The notes under the pieces are model-generated. The model saw nothing but the letters and a program-made list of their open reading frames with translations, ran no database searches and was not told where the DNA came from. The position numbers were made by a program, and so were the translations under genes. A DNA stretch of 44,459 bases, from contig NZ_CZJT01000057.1 of the NCBI RefSeq assembly GCF_900010755.1, positions 1 to 44,459 of the forward strand, given 5' to 3'. This stretch comes from Paeniglutamicibacter antarcticus. Lineage in GTDB: Bacteria > Actinomycetota > Actinomycetes > Actinomycetales > Micrococcaceae. Shown here piece by piece: positions 42,509-44,459 of this stretch (position 1 is the stretch's first letter; every line of letters begins with the position of its first letter).

Positions 42509-43985
42509 GACTACAGAGCAAATAAGGCATGCTCCATCCTCAAACCGTTCCGCTCGACAAGCCATCAGCAAGGCAGTCAGCCGATCCACATGGAACTTCA
42601 TAGCCAGAAGCTTCGGTGGACGCAAAAACGCCACTATTGTTTTGTCGGTCCTGGCCTTGTTGCTCATTGGAATGAACGTTATGTCATTCATGATGTTCCA
42701 TAGGCTCTTCGTCGGAATTCTCGCTGATCCCGGGGCTATGCAACGCTTCGGGCCCGTAGTTGCAATGGCACTGATACTCGGTGCGTACGGTCTGACCGTG
42801 GTTTTTCTCATCCTGTTCCCGCAAGGTTCTCCGGTGCAGTTCCAAGCGCGTGCGGCAGGCATTTCTCGCACCGTAGTGGCAGTCGGAGAAGCAATTCCAA
42901 AGCTCTTGTGGGTAGCTGCTTTTTCGCTTTCGCTTGAGCTAGGCGGGCTCGTTGCCCTTGGTATCGTGGCTCCCCATGCCGGCTGGGCCATCGCATCGTT
43001 GTTGGCCAAAACAATAGCCGGAGGAATTTGTGCCCACGTCATTGTCGAAGGCAGCACCCGTGTTTTCGTAGCGTTGCGTGTCCCTGGTGAAATTGCCCGA
43101 ATCACAGCCGTTCTTTTTGCCAGCCTCGCAGTCATCGGCATGTACCTGATCGTTATGTCAGTGACCGACAGTGCCGCCGCAGGGCATGCTCAACCCATCT
43201 TTGTTGGGTTCTTTGATGTTTGGGCTTCAGATCTCGGAGGTTTGATACTCAATACGTTGGCTAGCCTAGGAGCACTCGGGGTTCTCGTACTACTTGTAAT
43301 TCTGGCTGCTCGCACCGATGCCTCCGGAGGTGTTCTCGTTCCGCGAGGTAAGACTTTGGGTATTCCTCGAACCGGGCTGCGGGGATTGGATTTTGTCCTC
43401 CGTGAGCTGTGGGAGTGGTCGAGAGAGCCAGTTATTCGTCTCTCGATAATCTGTGTATTAACGCTTGGCATCCCGATTGTGGTGGCGGGACGAACTGATG
43501 TACTAGATGTCGGATTAGCGACTATCGTACTAGTCGTTGTGCTCACTTCTGGGAGCGAGGTTCTTGTTGGTCGGGCGTTGCCAACAGCTTGGATTAGCCG
43601 AGCGGCCGGGATCCCCGCTCGACGCTTGTACTTTAAGAAATTGATTCCCATCTTAATGGTTCAAGTTCTAGCTATGTCCATAGTTTTAGTCTCCCTTGGT
43701 GCAACGGCCTTGAGTCAGTTCGCGGAAGCAATGTCCTTATTCTTGGCAGTACAGGCCATGACGGTTTTAGCAGGTACTTTCGTGCCATTCGATGTTTCGG
43801 GTGGTCTTGGCATGGCCACGACTTCTTTGCTCGCAATCGGAATGGATGTTGTGTTCTTGACGCTGGTGGGCGCGGTCCTTCAGCTCTCTGGGACGCCCGC
43901 CATTCTCTTCAACTTGGCGTGGGGCATCGGGATGCACATGATTGCTGTGGCCTTGTTCCGAAAACAACTTGCTTCTACTGTATGA
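42501..43985 (+). CDS. ABC-2-type transporter permease of the peptide operon
   Basis: A 494-aa integral membrane protein with roughly 12 hydrophobic segments and a 40-residue basic cytoplasmic N-terminus (SSNRSARQAISKAVSRSTW). Segments include ATIVLSVLALLLIGMNVMSF and, in the second half, ILMVQVLAMSIVLVSLGATA. A central cytoplasmic loop (GVLVPRGKTLGIPRTGLRGL) splits it into two halves of six helices, so a single copy could form a full pore. Starts within the ATPase gene (8-bp overlap). Last gene of the operon; low similarity to named families by eye. Confidence 0.8.
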   Translation: MTETTEQIRHAPSSNRSARQAISKAVSRSTWNFIARSFGGRKNATIVLSVLALLLIGMNVMSFMMFHRLFVGILADPGAMQRFGPVVAMALILGAYGLTVVFLILFPQGSPVQFQARAAGISRTVVAVGEAIPKLLWVAAFSLSLELGGLVALGIVAPHAGWAIASLLAKTIAGGICAHVIVEGSTRVFVALRVPGEIARITAVLFASLAVIGMYLIVMSVTDSAAAGHAQPIFVGFFDVWASDLGGLILNTLASLGALGVLVLLVILAARTDASGGVLVPRGKTLGIPRTGLRGLDFVLRELWEWSREPVIRLSIICVLTLGIPIVVAGRTDVLDVGLATIVLVVVLTSGSEVLVGRALPTAWISRAAGIPARRLYFKKLIPILMVQVLAMSIVLVSLGATALSQFAEAMSLFLAVQAMTVLAGTFVPFDVSGGLGMATTSLLAIGMDVVFLTLVGAVLQLSGTPAILFNLAWGIGMHMIAVALFRKQLASTV

Positions 43986-44257
43986 CGACTGATTGTGACT
44001 GTCTTTGGGGATTTCTTTGTCTCCTAGGAAGTAATTGGTCCGTAGGATTACTTGGCCACCGGATAGGCCGTGAGCGGTCCCTCGATCCGAGCCATGCCCG
44101 TTAGTTGGCAGCTGCGATTCAAGCGGAAAGGGGCTGAGTAGTTGAACTAATCGACTCCTGATCATGTCACCTGTGTAACCAGGCAGATCGCGATCCATGT
44201 CGAGGCGAGGTTTTCTGCTTCAAGAAGCACAGCGACGCGGATGTCCGTTGTCATCTA

Positions 44258-44301
44258 AGTTGAACCACGAAAGGCTCGAAATCTAGACTTTTGGTTCAAC
44301 T
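44258..44301. terminator. Inverted repeat downstream of the peptide operon
   Basis: Arms AGTTGAACCA and TGGTTCAACT enclose 24 bp with additional short pairing (AAG/CTT). It is 270 bp beyond the permease stop and may terminate the operon or mark an old IS junction. The sequence 43986-44257 shows nothing recognisable. Confidence 0.45.
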
Positions 44302-44358
44302 GAGCTTAATTCAAAACTGACCTGATGGGTCCGGGCGTCGGCGTGCCGGTTAACGAAG

Positions 44359-44422
44359 ATCGGCTTTCCTACGTGGATTATTGGAGTTGTCTAAGACCTC
44401 AATAACCGGAAAGAAAGCCGAT
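44359..44422 (+). promoter_or_regulatory. Inverted repeat overlapping the start of the right-hand transposase
   Basis: ATCGGCTTTC (44359-44368) is complementary to GAAAGCCGAT (44413-44422), which includes the first two bases of the start codon and the 3' part of the ribosome binding region. A transcript entering from outside would fold and hide the start, as known for other insertion sequences. Confidence 0.5.
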
Positions 44423-44459
44423 GCGCTACGACTCTACTACAGGCCTGCCTCGCGAACAG
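44421..44459 (+). CDS. Start of a probable transposase gene (cut by window edge)
   Basis: Thirteen codons, MRYDSTTGLPREQ, after GGAAAGAAAGCCG. This resembles the N-terminus of IS5-like (DDE_Tnp_4) actinobacterial transposases, which start with a TTGL-x-REQ-type helix. Too short for certainty; the hairpin over its start supports an insertion sequence. Confidence 0.4.
   Translation, partial: MRYDSTTGLPREQ

Overview
The window looks like a chromosomal segment of a GC-rich actinobacterium of the Micrococcaceae (Arthrobacter / Paeniglutamicibacter-like). The evidence is the gene order thioredoxin - thioredoxin reductase - pseudokinase - murJ - Nudix hydrolase - CCA-adding enzyme, which is the order known from origin-proximal actinobacterial chromosomes (Mycobacterium tuberculosis Rv3907c to Rv3914). 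Two perfect parS sites next to it also place it near oriC. parA, parB and sigM, which belong to this neighbourhood in other genomes, are not in the window.

Layout. 1-3312: the 3' end of an ISAs1-like insertion sequence, whose terminal repeat seems to supply the last codons of a UPF1-like SF1 helicase. 3313-5970: 2.7 kb without convincing genes, holding the two parS sites and diverged repeats. 5971-13121: trxA, trxB (with a textbook SigR-type promoter), a membrane pseudokinase, murJ, a Nudix hydrolase and cca. 13184-13855: a compact, unexplained array of small ORFs with good ribosome binding sites and RNA structure. 13926-17969: a HAD phosphatase, formate-tetrahydrofolate ligase and inositol-3-phosphate synthase. 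18119-25086: a six-gene minus-strand nonulosonic acid operon (CMP-sugar synthetase fused to a KdsC-like phosphatase, NeuB, GT2, polysialyltransferase-like protein and two further surface-glycan proteins), probably making a sialic acid- or Kdn-type wall or capsule polymer.

25256-39557: mixed housekeeping and metabolic genes: ohrR, DUF4193, a transglutaminase-like protein, a PCD-glyoxalase fusion, panD, a long-chain acyl-CoA ligase, a double-hotdog thioesterase, SRPBCC, PhoD, GT87 and a phytoene-dehydrogenase-like oxidoreductase. An AT-rich island at about 32640-33110 carries two operator-like dyads, one lying exactly between a -35 and a -10.

40333-43985 is the most unusual region: an apparently AT-richer, tightly coupled operon of a 118-aa precursor-like peptide with one transmembrane segment, a 102-aa two-helix protein, a site-2-protease-like (M50) membrane protein with HEAGH and PxxxDG motifs, an ABC ATPase and a large ABC permease. 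A 34-bp near-perfect palindrome precedes it and a transposase start follows it. I read it as a candidate undescribed ribosomal-peptide (bacteriocin or pheromone) system that processes its peptide inside the membrane. It resembles the B. subtilis yyd operon in part, but has no radical SAM enzyme. No tRNA, rRNA or CRISPR array was found.
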